Positions 42,051-49,903 of a stretch of DNA of 64,000 nt are shown here, piece by piece. The DNA is taken from NCBI RefSeq assembly GCF_037996645.1, contig NZ_JBBMXV010000004.1:149684-213683 (forward strand), read 5' to 3'. Origin of the DNA: Halalkalicoccus tibetensis (GTDB lineage Archaea; Halobacteriota; Halobacteria; Halobacteriales; Halalkalicoccaceae). The notes under the pieces were generated by a model, which ran no database searches, had not been told where the DNA came from, and was given only the letters and a program-made list of their open reading frames with translations. The position numbers and the translations under genes were made by a program. Every line of letters begins with the position of its first letter. The first letter of the stretch is position 1.

Positions 42051-42469
42051 CCGCTCGTTCCCGACGGCCACGGTCCTCGACCGTCGGCGGATCGGCGCCG
42101 ACGGCCTGACCAGCGATTCCCGGTCACTGTCCCGGGACCGATGGTTCCGCCGTGTTCTCCGTTCCATCCTCTCTTCTCCATCACACTCTATATCGTTCGC
42201 ACTCCTTCCCGTATCTATACCAGCGAGTAGCGAGTCGATGCCGATCGAGCCAACGGCCCGTCAGTCCGTCAGACGTGGCACTTGGGACTCGCGTCCGGGG
42301 ACAGGTCAACGCGAACACGGGACGCTTTGCGGTCGAGGGATGAGAAGAAGGCGGAACGAAAACGCGGTTGACAAAGACCTTTCAAAGGTGCGACGGACGA
42401 GACTGGAGACTGAACGCGGGACGCGAGAACGAGAGTCCGGGGTAGCTCGCCGCGAGTCGACCGGGACGC
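42051..42469. other. Intergenic stretch, 419 bases, no gene seen
   Basis: A 79-codon frame on the plus strand (from 42238) is basic and repetitive in Arg, looks unlike the window's proteins, and overlaps the next gene's end, so I do not call it. No RNA or repeat signature is evident. Confidence 0.5.
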
Positions 42470-42904
42470 TCAAATGACGGGCGTCCAGAACGCGCCGAAC
42501 GCCGTGAAGAGCGCCGCGAACCCGCCGTAGATGACGACGAACAGCGTCGCGCCGATGGCGGCCTTCGGGGCCTCGAGCGGGCGGTCGGTGCGGGCCTCGA
42601 CCAGGCGCGACTCGAACTCAAAGAAGTCCGAGATGAACGCCGCCAGGGCGAAAGACGCGAGCGCGACGCCGAAGTGTAGGTCCACAAGGACGTAGTAGAA
42701 CGTCGCGAAGACGAGCGCGAGCGTCGTCAGTTCGTGGAGGGTGTGCCGCTCGATCCCGTCGGCTCCGTGCTCTTCGGCCTGTGAGACGTGCGAACGGTGC
42801 GCGAGGAGTCTCGTCACGAGGTTTGCGAGCGCGAGAGCGAAGACGATGAACGGGATCGCGAACGCGAGCGCCCCGTCGATCGCCTCGAGCTGCAGGGGTA
42901 GCAT
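42470..42904 (-). CDS. Membrane protein after the bc operon
   Basis: A 144-residue protein with four transmembrane helices (ALAFAIPFIVFALALANLVT, LTTLALVFATFYYVLVDLHF, GVALASFALAAFISDFFEFE, AIGATLFVVIYGGFAALFTA) and a polar loop RSHVSQAEEHGADGIERH. It points toward, and ends beside, the bc operon's last gene, convergently. Likely part of the same respiratory locus (inference). Confidence 0.7.
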   Translation of the reverse strand: MLPLQLEAIDGALAFAIPFIVFALALANLVTRLLAHRSHVSQAEEHGADGIERHTLHELTTLALVFATFYYVLVDLHFGVALASFALAAFISDFFEFESRLVEARTDRPLEAPKAAIGATLFVVIYGGFAALFTAFGAFWTPVI

Positions 42905-42928
42905 ATGCGGATAACGGTCGTTCGTCCA

Positions 42929-43666
42929 TTAGAGTGTTTCCAATTCTCGTCCCCGCGGATGGAGCGTCCGCATGCGACCCCCGACGGTCAATCCGACGCT
43001 CCGGCCGGCCTCGACGGAGCCATGGTTGGTTCCGTCGACAAGCAGCGACACGGCGCCCTCCTCGCGAAGCACCGACAGCGAGAGCCCTCCCGACTCCAGC
43101 ACCCAGTGGCCCGACTGGGTGTGGAAGGGGGCGATCGGAACGGCACAGACCACCGCCGCCGTCGGCGAGAGCCTCGGTCCGCCCGCCGCGGCGGCGTAGC
43201 CGAGGCTCCCCGCGGGGGTCGCGACCACGATCCCATCCGCCCGGAAGGACGCGACACGCTCGCCGCGGGCGTCCCCGATCGCGTACTCCGAGATCCGCGC
43301 CGGCTCGCTGGTGACGAGGGCGACGTCGAACAGCGCGCTCGCCACTGACTCGTCGCCCATCGAGACGTCCAACAGCGGGCGATCGTACTCGCGACCGTCC
43401 GCGAGGGCCTCGCGGATCGCCGCCCGATCGTCTACGCCGGGTCCGATCCCGGTATCAAGCGCCAACACCGGGGCCGACGGACGGCCCGTGGCGACCTCGA
43501 GGAGGTCGTCCTCGCCGGCGGTGACGATGGCCGACGCGTCGCTCGCTATCGACGTCGGCGTCGTCCGATTGACGGCATGGCCCGCCCCCTCGATCGTCTC
43601 GATCACCCGCTCGGGAACCCCGACGGCGGAGACCGTCACCGCCGGCTCACCCGGGATCGATCGCAC
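42929..43666 (-). CDS. NAD-kinase-like protein with degenerate ATP motif
   Basis: A 245-residue protein. The C-terminal half shows the NAD kinase hallmark FRADGIVVATPAGSLGYAAA (the DGLIVSTPTGS equivalent) and the strand block VLREEGAVSLLVDGT. The N-terminal catalytic GGDGT motif is replaced by AGEDD (residues 50-54), and the NE-type substrate motif is not evident. It is therefore probably not a normal NAD kinase; a regulatory or altered-specificity role is possible. It adjoins the M28 peptidase gene on the same strand. Confidence 0.7.
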   Translation of the reverse strand: MRSIPGEPAVTVSAVGVPERVIETIEGAGHAVNRTTPTSIASDASAIVTAGEDDLLEVATGRPSAPVLALDTGIGPGVDDRAAIREALADGREYDRPLLDVSMGDESVASALFDVALVTSEPARISEYAIGDARGERVASFRADGIVVATPAGSLGYAAAAGGPRLSPTAAVVCAVPIAPFHTQSGHWVLESGGLSLSVLREEGAVSLLVDGTNHGSVEAGRSVGLTVGGRMRTLHPRGRELETL

Positions 43667-43706
43667 ATGTCACCGGCTACGCCCCGCAGGCCAAAAGCCC
43701 CCGGGA

Positions 43707-45017
43707 TCACTCGTCGTAGGGCCAGTCGCCGATCACGCGCATGCCGGTCGCCTGATCCTCCGCCTCGAGCGCCGCCGCGATCTCCTCGGGCGAACGGTGC
43801 TCAACGCTCACGTCCTCGCGCGCGAGCTCGACGACGAGCTCCGTGAGCACGATCGCCTGCTCGCGCAGGTCCCGAACGTCGACCTTCTCGAGGGTGTCGG
43901 CGAACGTGTGGCCCCAGCCGCGACCCTGCTCGCCGGTGTCGCTCATGACGTGATAGCCCGGCACGCCCCACTTCACGAACGGCCAGTGGTCGCTGTGGGG
44001 ACCCATCCGCGGAATCGTCCTCACTGGATGGGAGAAGCGCTCCGCGACCCGCTCGGCCGCCGCTTCGAGTTCGGGGAAGCCGTGGGTGTAGAACTCGAGC
44101 GTGCGCCCCCGGACGACGCCGTCGCTGTTGACGATCGCTTTTATCGAACCGTGCTCGGCGTTCGCGGCGTGGTGTTCCGAGCCCACCAGTCCCACCTCCT
44201 CGGCGCCGTAGACGACGAACTCCACGCGGGTCTCGAGCTCGTCCGATCGCTCGGAGAGGGCGTTCGCGATCTCGACGACCATCGCGGTCCCCGCCCCGTT
44301 GTCCGCGGCGCCCTCCGCGATGTCGTGGGCGTCGACGTGGCCCGTCACGAGGATCGCCTCGTCGGTGTCGGGGCCCATTTCGGCGTGAACGTTGTAGCTC
44401 GTCGCGTCGTCGATCCCCGCCTCGACCGAGACGGTCAGCTCCGCGCCGTCGAACCGCCGGGCGAGGCGCGCGCCGACCTCGCTGCTGACGCCTACTGCCG
44501 GAACGTCGCCGATCGGGTCCGCCTCGGTTCCCACGCTCCCCGTCGGCGGCAGACAGCCCTCGACGTGGTTGCGATAAATGAAGGCGGCCGCGCCGCCCTC
44601 GACCGCGTAGTAGTACTTCTCGCGGCGGTGGATGTAGCGGTCGAAGTAGTCGGGGACGTCGCTTCGGACCATCACGACCTTCCCCTCGATCTCCGCCTCC
44701 TCGAAGTCCTCGGGCAGCCCGTAGCCCAGATCGACCAGCTCGCCGCTCGCGTCCTCGCTCGGGCTGCGGGGCAGCGCGATGCAGTCCTGTACCGTCCCCC
44801 CGGCCCGGATCTCGCTGTCTTCCCGGACCCAGCCCTGGATGGGGAACGCCTCGAGGCGTGCGTCCCGCGCGCCCGCTTCTGCGAGCGCGTCGCGAGTCAG
44901 CTCCGCGCCGCGGCGCTCGCCCTCGGTGCCCGCCATCCGGTCCTCGAGGTCGACGAGCGCCTCTAAGTGATCCCATCCGGCGTCGCTCGTGAACGTCCGT
45001 CCGATCCACTCTGTCAT
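43707..45017 (-). CDS. M28-family zinc peptidase
   Basis: A 436-residue protein with the M28 aminopeptidase layout: TGHVDAHDIAEGAADNGAGT (metal ligand His-Asp and the central Asp), VYGAEEVGLVGSEHHA (Glu catalytic and ligand), and PHSDHWPFVKWGVPGY near the end with a final His ligand. An inserted PA-like region is present (VVMVRSDVPDYFDRYIHRRE). No signal peptide is visible, so it may be cytoplasmic. Substrates unknown. Confidence 0.9.
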   Translation of the reverse strand: MTEWIGRTFTSDAGWDHLEALVDLEDRMAGTEGERRGAELTRDALAEAGARDARLEAFPIQGWVREDSEIRAGGTVQDCIALPRSPSEDASGELVDLGYGLPEDFEEAEIEGKVVMVRSDVPDYFDRYIHRREKYYYAVEGGAAAFIYRNHVEGCLPPTGSVGTEADPIGDVPAVGVSSEVGARLARRFDGAELTVSVEAGIDDATSYNVHAEMGPDTDEAILVTGHVDAHDIAEGAADNGAGTAMVVEIANALSERSDELETRVEFVVYGAEEVGLVGSEHHAANAEHGSIKAIVNSDGVVRGRTLEFYTHGFPELEAAAERVAERFSHPVRTIPRMGPHSDHWPFVKWGVPGYHVMSDTGEQGRGWGHTFADTLEKVDVRDLREQAIVLTELVVELAREDVSVEHRSPEEIAAALEAEDQATGMRVIGDWPYDE

Positions 45018-45125
45018 ACGCTGGCGTGGACCGGACTATGGCCTAAGCGTTTCGTTTCGAAACTCCGCCGATCAGTTCCGATACACGAGGAAACAGCTAT
45101 GATCTGATAGAACGTCGGACAGGTC

Positions 45126-45401
45126 ATGTTACTGTTCGGCCTCTCTGCGTTCTGCCTCCTGATCGGCTGCTGGGTAGCGGTAAGTGCAAAGCGGGCTGGC
45201 GGCCCATCGCCGGCTGCCCGCGGGCTGGGCGTCGCGGCGGTGCTGTTCGTGTCGCCCTTCGTCGTGTTCTTCGCGGTCGGTTCGATGCTCACCGGCACTC
45301 TCGCCGCGGTGCTCATGGCGATCCCGGTTGCACTGCTCGGGTTCGGCGCGTACGTGTTCGCGACGGGGACGGTGCCGACGAAACTGCGTGCCCTTCGATA
45401 G
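45126..45401 (+). CDS. Small membrane protein, three helices
   Basis: A 91-residue protein of mostly hydrophobic sequence (LLFGLSAFCLLIGCWVAVSA, GVAAVLFVSPFVVFFAVGSM, LTGTLAAVLMAIPVALLGF). Convergent with the arginase gene. No family recognised. The 85-base repeat begins about 70 bases beyond its stop codon. Confidence 0.6.
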   Translation: MLLFGLSAFCLLIGCWVAVSAKRAGGPSPAARGLGVAAVLFVSPFVVFFAVGSMLTGTLAAVLMAIPVALLGFGAYVFATGTVPTKLRALR

Positions 45402-45471
45402 TCGCTTCGGCCGGTCTCTCGTAGACCTCAAACCCCTGATCGGATGCGAACCGAGCGCGCGGAGCGCGCTC

Positions 45472-45556
45472 GGAGGTTTTTGCGCCCAGCGCGGGACCAG
45501 CGGTCCCGCGGGCCGTGCGAACGGGCGCTTCGCGCCCGTGAGCAGAGAGCGGTTCG
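45472..45556 (+). repeat. 85-bp inverted repeat, left copy
   Basis: Matches 48452-48536 in inverted orientation at 84 of 85 positions. It contains palindromes such as GCGGGACCAGCGGTCCCGC and GGGCGCTTCGCGCCC, and begins with a GGAGG-T-run end. The two copies flank arginase, the HTH gene and the second NDH-2-like gene. Confidence 0.85.
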
Positions 45557-45596
45557 GTCGCTTTGCGACCGAATCCCGAGTCGGAAAAAGGTGCGT

Positions 45597-46505
45597 TTAG
45601 AGGATCCGTTTGCCGAGCGCGCTCGCGGCGAGCTCGACGGCGAGGCTCGCGGTCTCGTTCTCGGTATCGAGGATGGGGTTCACCTCCACCACTTCGAGCG
45701 AGCGCAGCGACCCCTCGCGTGCGACCATCTCGAGGGCGGCGTGGGCCTCGCGGTAGGTGACGCCACCGCGGACGGGCGTGCCGACGCCGGGGGCTTCCTT
45801 GGGGTCGAGCCAGTCGAGGTCGAGGCTGGCGTGGATCCCGTCGGTGTCGTCGCCGGCCACCGCGAGGGCGTCCTCCGTGACGGCGGTGATCCCCCGTTCG
45901 TCGATGTCGGACATCGTGTAGGCGGTGACGGGGCTGTCGCGGATCGCGAGGCGTTCCTCCTCGTCGAGGCTCCGGAGGCCGACCAGGGCGACGTTTTCGG
46001 GGTCGACGCCGGGCGCGTTCGCCCAGGGAGTATCGACAAAGGAGCCGTGGCCCAGCGCCGCGGCCATCGGCATCCCGTGGACGTTGCCGCTGGGGGAGGT
46101 CTCGGGGGTGTTGAAGTCGCCGTGGGCGTCGAACCAGAGCACGCCGACGTCCGCGTCGCGGCTCGACCCCTGGATCGAGCCGATGGCGATCGAGTGATCG
46201 CCGCCCAGGACCAGCGGGAACTCCCCCGCCGCGCAGGCCTCCGCGACCGACCTCGAGAGTCGCTCGCAGACGTCGCGTACCTCCTTGAGGAACTTCGCGG
46301 AACCGGCCCGGGGCTGCTCGGCATCCGGGTCCCGCTCCTCGGCGCGTGGGACGCTCAGGTCGCCGTGATCGAGACATTCCACGTCGCCGGTAGCCAGTCC
46401 CTCCGCGAGCCCGGCGTACCTGATCGCCGAGGGACCCATGTCCACGCCACGGCGATCGGCGCCGTAATCGAGCGGCGCGCCGATGATCCTGATCCGTTCG
46501 GTCAT
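45597..46505 (-). CDS. rocF: Arginase
   Basis: A 302-residue ureohydrolase-fold protein. Manganese ligands appear in GGDHSIAIG (His104), WFDAHGDFN (Asp126, His128, Asp130) and HASLDLDWLDP (Asp229, Asp231). The overall pattern favours arginase over agmatinase: APGVGTPVRGGVTYREA follows the last metal motif. It hydrolyses arginine to ornithine and urea. Divergent from the HTH gene at 46.66 kb through a promoter region with a palindrome. Confidence 0.9.
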   Translation of the reverse strand: MTERIRIIGAPLDYGADRRGVDMGPSAIRYAGLAEGLATGDVECLDHGDLSVPRAEERDPDAEQPRAGSAKFLKEVRDVCERLSRSVAEACAAGEFPLVLGGDHSIAIGSIQGSSRDADVGVLWFDAHGDFNTPETSPSGNVHGMPMAAALGHGSFVDTPWANAPGVDPENVALVGLRSLDEEERLAIRDSPVTAYTMSDIDERGITAVTEDALAVAGDDTDGIHASLDLDWLDPKEAPGVGTPVRGGVTYREAHAALEMVAREGSLRSLEVVEVNPILDTENETASLAVELAASALGKRIL

Positions 46506-46519
46506 GCCCGTTCAATCGC

Positions 46520-46535
46520 ATATATATGAATTAAG
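46520..46535 (-). promoter_or_regulatory. AT-rich TATA region of the arginase gene
   Basis: TTAATTCATATATATG (minus strand), about 15-30 bases before the arginase ATG. Confidence 0.5.
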
Positions 46536-46593
46536 TCTGCGGATTTGTCCTCGGATTCACTAGACATTACCGGTGTATACCACCGGCGGGTCA

Positions 46594-46605
46594 CGGTTCG
46601 AACCG
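46594..46605. promoter_or_regulatory. 12-bp palindrome between arginase and the HTH gene
   Basis: CGGTTCGAACCG, with a related ACCGG...CCGG arrangement 16 bases to the left. Located between two divergent promoters; a good candidate operator for the adjacent HTH protein (inference). Confidence 0.35.
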
Positions 46606-46627
46606 GTCTGCCAACGTATTCGTCGCA

Positions 46628-46633
46628 TTTAAG
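46628..46633 (+). promoter_or_regulatory. TATA-like box of the HTH gene
   Basis: TTTAAG, 25-30 bases before the ATG at 46658. Confidence 0.45.
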
Positions 46634-46657
46634 CGAACCTGTCCCGAACGTAACGGT

Positions 46658-47191
46658 ATGTCATCGATCGAACTCACGCCGAGTCAGAAGACGATCCTCA
46701 CCGCGTTGATCAACCTCCATCGTGAGGCCGAGGACGCGGTGAAGGGCGAGGAGATCGCGGGGGAGGTCGACCGCAACCCCGGAACGATCCGCAACCAGAT
46801 GCAGAGCCTGAAGGCGCTCCAACTGGTCGAGGGCGTCCCCGGGCCGAAGGGCGGCTACAAGCCGACCGCGACCGCCTACGAGACGCTCGACGTCCAGCAG
46901 ATGGACGAGCCCGCGGCGGTACCCCTCGAACACGAGGGCGAGCCGGTCGAGGACGTCAACATCGAGGAGATCAACCTCTCGAACGTCCACCACCCCGAGC
47001 TCTGTCGGGCGGAGATCCACATCCAGGGCTCGGTCCGCGAGTACCACGAGGGTGACTCGGTCACCGTCGGCCCGACGCCGCTCTCGAAGCTCCTGATCGA
47101 AGGGACCCTCGACGGAAAGGACGACACCAACAACATCCTCATCCTCCAGATCGACTCGATGGAAGCGCCCGTCGGCGAGCCGTCTCACTGA
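46658..47191 (+). CDS. Winged-helix transcriptional regulator
   Basis: A 177-residue protein. The N-terminal domain is a winged helix (LTPSQKTILTALINLHREAE, GEEIAGEVDRNPGTIRNQMQ, then LQLVEGVPGPKGGYKPT as wing). The C-terminal 80 residues are acidic and beta-rich (VNIEEINLSNVHHPELCRAE) with a possible ligand- or oligomer-binding role. It resembles archaeal Rrf2/HTH-type regulators without CBS domains. It may control itself and the divergent arginase gene. Confidence 0.75.
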   Translation: MSSIELTPSQKTILTALINLHREAEDAVKGEEIAGEVDRNPGTIRNQMQSLKALQLVEGVPGPKGGYKPTATAYETLDVQQMDEPAAVPLEHEGEPVEDVNIEEINLSNVHHPELCRAEIHIQGSVREYHEGDSVTVGPTPLSKLLIEGTLDGKDDTNNILILQIDSMEAPVGEPSH

Positions 47192-47262
47192 GGTCTGTCA
47201 ACGTCCCACACTCCGGTTCGGGTTTCAACAGCTTTGTATCAGTGGCTCGCCGAGTGGCCCAT

Positions 47263-48414
47263 ATGACAGAGCAGGTCGTCGTGCTCGGGGCCGGGTACGC
47301 CGGTGCGGGCGCCATCCCAGAACTCGAAAACGAGCTGAGCGACGCACAGATCACGTGGATCTCGGATACTGACTACCATCTCGTCCTCCACGAGTCCCAC
47401 CGCGTGATCCGCGATCCCTCCGTGCGAGAGCACGTCACGATCCCCGTCGACGAGATCAAGTCGCCCTCCACGCGCTTCATCGAGGGCGAGGTGACCGACC
47501 TCGACACCGACGACCGGGTCGTCACCCTCGCCGACGACACCGAGGTCGACTACGACTACGTGTTGGTCGCGCTCGGCTCCTCGACGGCCTACTACGGCAT
47601 CCCCGGGCTCGACGAGCACTCGCTCACCCTCAAGAACCTCGACGACGCCCTCGGGATCCACGAGGCGGTCAAGGAGGCCGCACGCGAGGCCACCCGCGAC
47701 GAGCCCGCACAGGTCGCGATTGGCGGCGCGGGACTCTCGGGTATCCAGAGCGCCGGCGAGGTCGCGGAGTTCCGCGACAAGCACAACGCGCCCATCGAGA
47801 TCTCGCTGATCGAGGCGCTTCCGGAGATCATGCCCGGCCAGGACCCCGAGCTCCAGGGCGCGGTCAAGAAGCGCCTGCTCGACGCCGACATCGAGATCAT
47901 GACCGACGATCCCATCACGGAGGCCGACGAGGACGCGATCCACTTCGACCAGGGCGAACCGCTGGAGTACGACGTCTTCGTCTGGACCGGCGGCATCACC
48001 GGCCGGGAGTGCCTCGAGAACGCGAACGTCGAGAAGGAGCACAACCGGATCGTCGCCGAGTCGACCTTCCAGACCGACGACGAGCGCGTCTTCGCCATCG
48101 GCGACTCGGCGATCGTCGATCAGGGCGAGAGCCCCGCACCGCCGACCGCACAGGCCGCCTGGCAGGCCGCCGAGCTCGTCGGCGAGAACATCGCCCGCGC
48201 GAGCGAGGGTCGCCCGCTGAAGACCTGGACGTTCGAGGACAAGGGGACGCTCATCTCGATCGGCGACCGGGCGGTCGCGCACAACGTCCAGGCGATGCCG
48301 ATCAACACCTTCGGCTGGTTCGGCGCCGAGACCCTGAAGAAAGCCGTCGCGGCCCGATGGATCAAGGACGTCTCCTCGGCGAAGCGCGCGAAGCGCGCCT
48401 GGAAGTATCTCTAG
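47263..48414 (+). CDS. NDH-2-like FAD-dependent oxidoreductase, second copy
   Basis: Starts at MTEQVVVLGAGYAGAGAIPE; an ATG seven codons earlier is inside AT-poor leader. A 383-residue protein with FAD Rossmann motif at the N terminus, NAD motif IGGAGLSGIQSAGEVAEF, and ERVFAIGDSAIVDQGESPAP as the second FAD motif. It probably oxidises NADH and reduces quinone at the membrane. Paralogue of the enzyme at 33.1 kb. It lies between the two copies of the 85-base inverted repeat. Confidence 0.87.
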   Translation: MTEQVVVLGAGYAGAGAIPELENELSDAQITWISDTDYHLVLHESHRVIRDPSVREHVTIPVDEIKSPSTRFIEGEVTDLDTDDRVVTLADDTEVDYDYVLVALGSSTAYYGIPGLDEHSLTLKNLDDALGIHEAVKEAAREATRDEPAQVAIGGAGLSGIQSAGEVAEFRDKHNAPIEISLIEALPEIMPGQDPELQGAVKKRLLDADIEIMTDDPITEADEDAIHFDQGEPLEYDVFVWTGGITGRECLENANVEKEHNRIVAESTFQTDDERVFAIGDSAIVDQGESPAPPTAQAAWQAAELVGENIARASEGRPLKTWTFEDKGTLISIGDRAVAHNVQAMPINTFGWFGAETLKKAVAARWIKDVSSAKRAKRAWKYL

Positions 48415-48451
48415 CAACGGATCTTTTTACTCGTCGGGTTCGCGCTTCGCG

Positions 48452-48536
48452 CGAACCGCTCTCTGCTCACGGGCGCGAAGCGCCCGTTCGCACGGCCCGC
48501 GGGACCGCTGGTCCCGCGCTGGGCGCAAAAATCTCC
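48452..48536 (-). repeat. 85-bp inverted repeat, right copy
   Basis: Inverted partner of 45472-45556 with one mismatch. It starts 37 bases after the NDH-2-like stop codon. Beyond the repeat is a T-rich stretch (ATTTTTTGGAGG on the minus strand) that recurs near 55.99 kb. Confidence 0.85.
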
Positions 48537-48602
48537 TCCAAAAAATCGCGGCTCGCTCCCCTCGTTCGCTCGCCGCGTCCGCGGTTACGATGTCGGGCTC
48601 AC

Positions 48603-49427
48603 TCAGTCCAGACTCAGCCCCGCGTGCCACCGCTCGGCACCCGTCTCCGCCTTCACCTCGTCCATCCGCGCCAGCAGCTTCACCGCGAGCGAGGCGGTCT
48701 CGCTGGCCTTTCCCTCGCCCTCCGTGCGGAACTCGCCGGTAACGCGGTTGGCGTAGACCGAACAGACCGCGCCCGCGCGCAGCCCGTAGACGTTCGCGAT
48801 CGTGAGGATCGTGCTCGCCTCCATCTCGATGTTCTTCACGTTCGCCTCCCGGAGCTCCTCGACGAGGTCGGCGCTCCCGGCGGCCTCGAACCCCTCGAAC
48901 CCCGGTCGCCCTTGCCCCGCGTAGAAGGAGTCGGCGCTCATCGTGATCCCGGTGTGGTGGTCGTAGCCCAGCCGCTCGGCCGCGGCGATCAGCGCACAGA
49001 CCACCTCGTGGTCGGCGCTCGCGGAGTAGTCCTCGCGGACGTACTCGTCGCTGGTGCCCTCCTGTCTGACCCCACCGGTAGTGATCACCAGATCGCCGAC
49101 GTCCATCCCTTCCTGGATCGCGCCACACGAGCCCACTCGGATGAACGTATCGGCGCCGATCCGCGCGAGCTCCTCGACGGCGATGGCAGCGGAGGGTCCG
49201 CCGATCCCCGTCGAGGTCACGCTGATCGGCGCGCCGTCGTAGCTCCCGGTCAGTGTACGGTACTCCCGGTGGTTCCCTTTCTCCTCGAAATCGTCCCAGA
49301 ACTCCGCGATCGTCCCGACGCGTCCGGGGTTGCCCGGGAGGAGAACCGAGGGCGCGACGTCGTCGGGCCCGACCTCGATGTGGTACTGTTCGTCGGCGTT
49401 GGGGTCCTCGCTGTCGTCGGCCGGCAT
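48603..49427 (-). CDS. Uridine/nucleoside phosphorylase
   Basis: A 274-residue PNP/UDP phosphorylase-family protein. VLLPGNPGRVGTIAEF near the start binds phosphate; VSVTSTGIGGPSAAIAVEEL and FIRVGSCGAIQEGMDVGDLV are classic; NIEMEASTILTIANVYGLRA holds the ribose-contacting Glu. It would cleave uridine with phosphate into uracil and ribose-1-phosphate. Cytidine deaminase and a mutase follow on the same strand upstream. Confidence 0.88.
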   Translation of the reverse strand: MPADDSEDPNADEQYHIEVGPDDVAPSVLLPGNPGRVGTIAEFWDDFEEKGNHREYRTLTGSYDGAPISVTSTGIGGPSAAIAVEELARIGADTFIRVGSCGAIQEGMDVGDLVITTGGVRQEGTSDEYVREDYSASADHEVVCALIAAAERLGYDHHTGITMSADSFYAGQGRPGFEGFEAAGSADLVEELREANVKNIEMEASTILTIANVYGLRAGAVCSVYANRVTGEFRTEGEGKASETASLAVKLLARMDEVKAETGAERWHAGLSLD

Positions 49428-49478
49428 GGGCCGAGGATTCGCGTTCACGGCGCAAATAACCGCGCCATTCGACGTCGC

Positions 49479-49871
49479 CTACTCCAGATGCTCCCGGGTG
49501 ATCGTGTTCGGCAGCAGCTCCCCGAGGGTGTACTTCTCGTAGCCCTCCTCACCGTCGCAGACGATCGGGAACCCCTCGCGACAGAACTCCGCGAGCGTCT
49601 GTCTGCACATCCCGCAGGGGGTGACGCCGTCGCGCTTGCTCGAGCTCACGGCGAGCCTGGCGAAGCCACGATGCCCGGTCGCGATCGCCTGCGAGAGGGC
49701 GACCTCCTCGGCGTGGAGGCTGTTGGAGTAGTTGGCGTTCTCGATGTTACAGCCGGTGAACACGGTGCCGTCCTCGGTCTCGAGGGCCGCCCCGACCCGG
49801 TACTCCGAGTAGGGCACGTGGGCGTGTTCCTGTGCCTCACGGGCGGCCTGAACGAGGTCCTCGATCTCCAT
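49479..49871 (-). CDS. cdd: Cytidine deaminase
   Basis: A 130-residue enzyme. The catalytic HAE (His53-Glu55) and zinc ligands PCGMC (Cys86, Cys89) are present, and FTGCNIENANYSNSLHAEE matches the family. It converts cytidine to uridine, which the adjacent phosphorylase can then cleave. It is 51 bases upstream of the phosphorylase gene. Confidence 0.95.
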   Translation of the reverse strand: MEIEDLVQAAREAQEHAHVPYSEYRVGAALETEDGTVFTGCNIENANYSNSLHAEEVALSQAIATGHRGFARLAVSSSKRDGVTPCGMCRQTLAEFCREGFPIVCDGEEGYEKYTLGELLPNTITREHLE

Positions 49872-49903
49872 GGCTCACGTACGGACGGGGGGTTGATAAA
49901 CGC

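Noticed and set aside
42238-42477. 79-codon plus-strand ORF after the bc operon
   Set aside because: Basic, Arg-rich composition contrasts with the acidic proteins of the window, and the end overlaps a supported gene.
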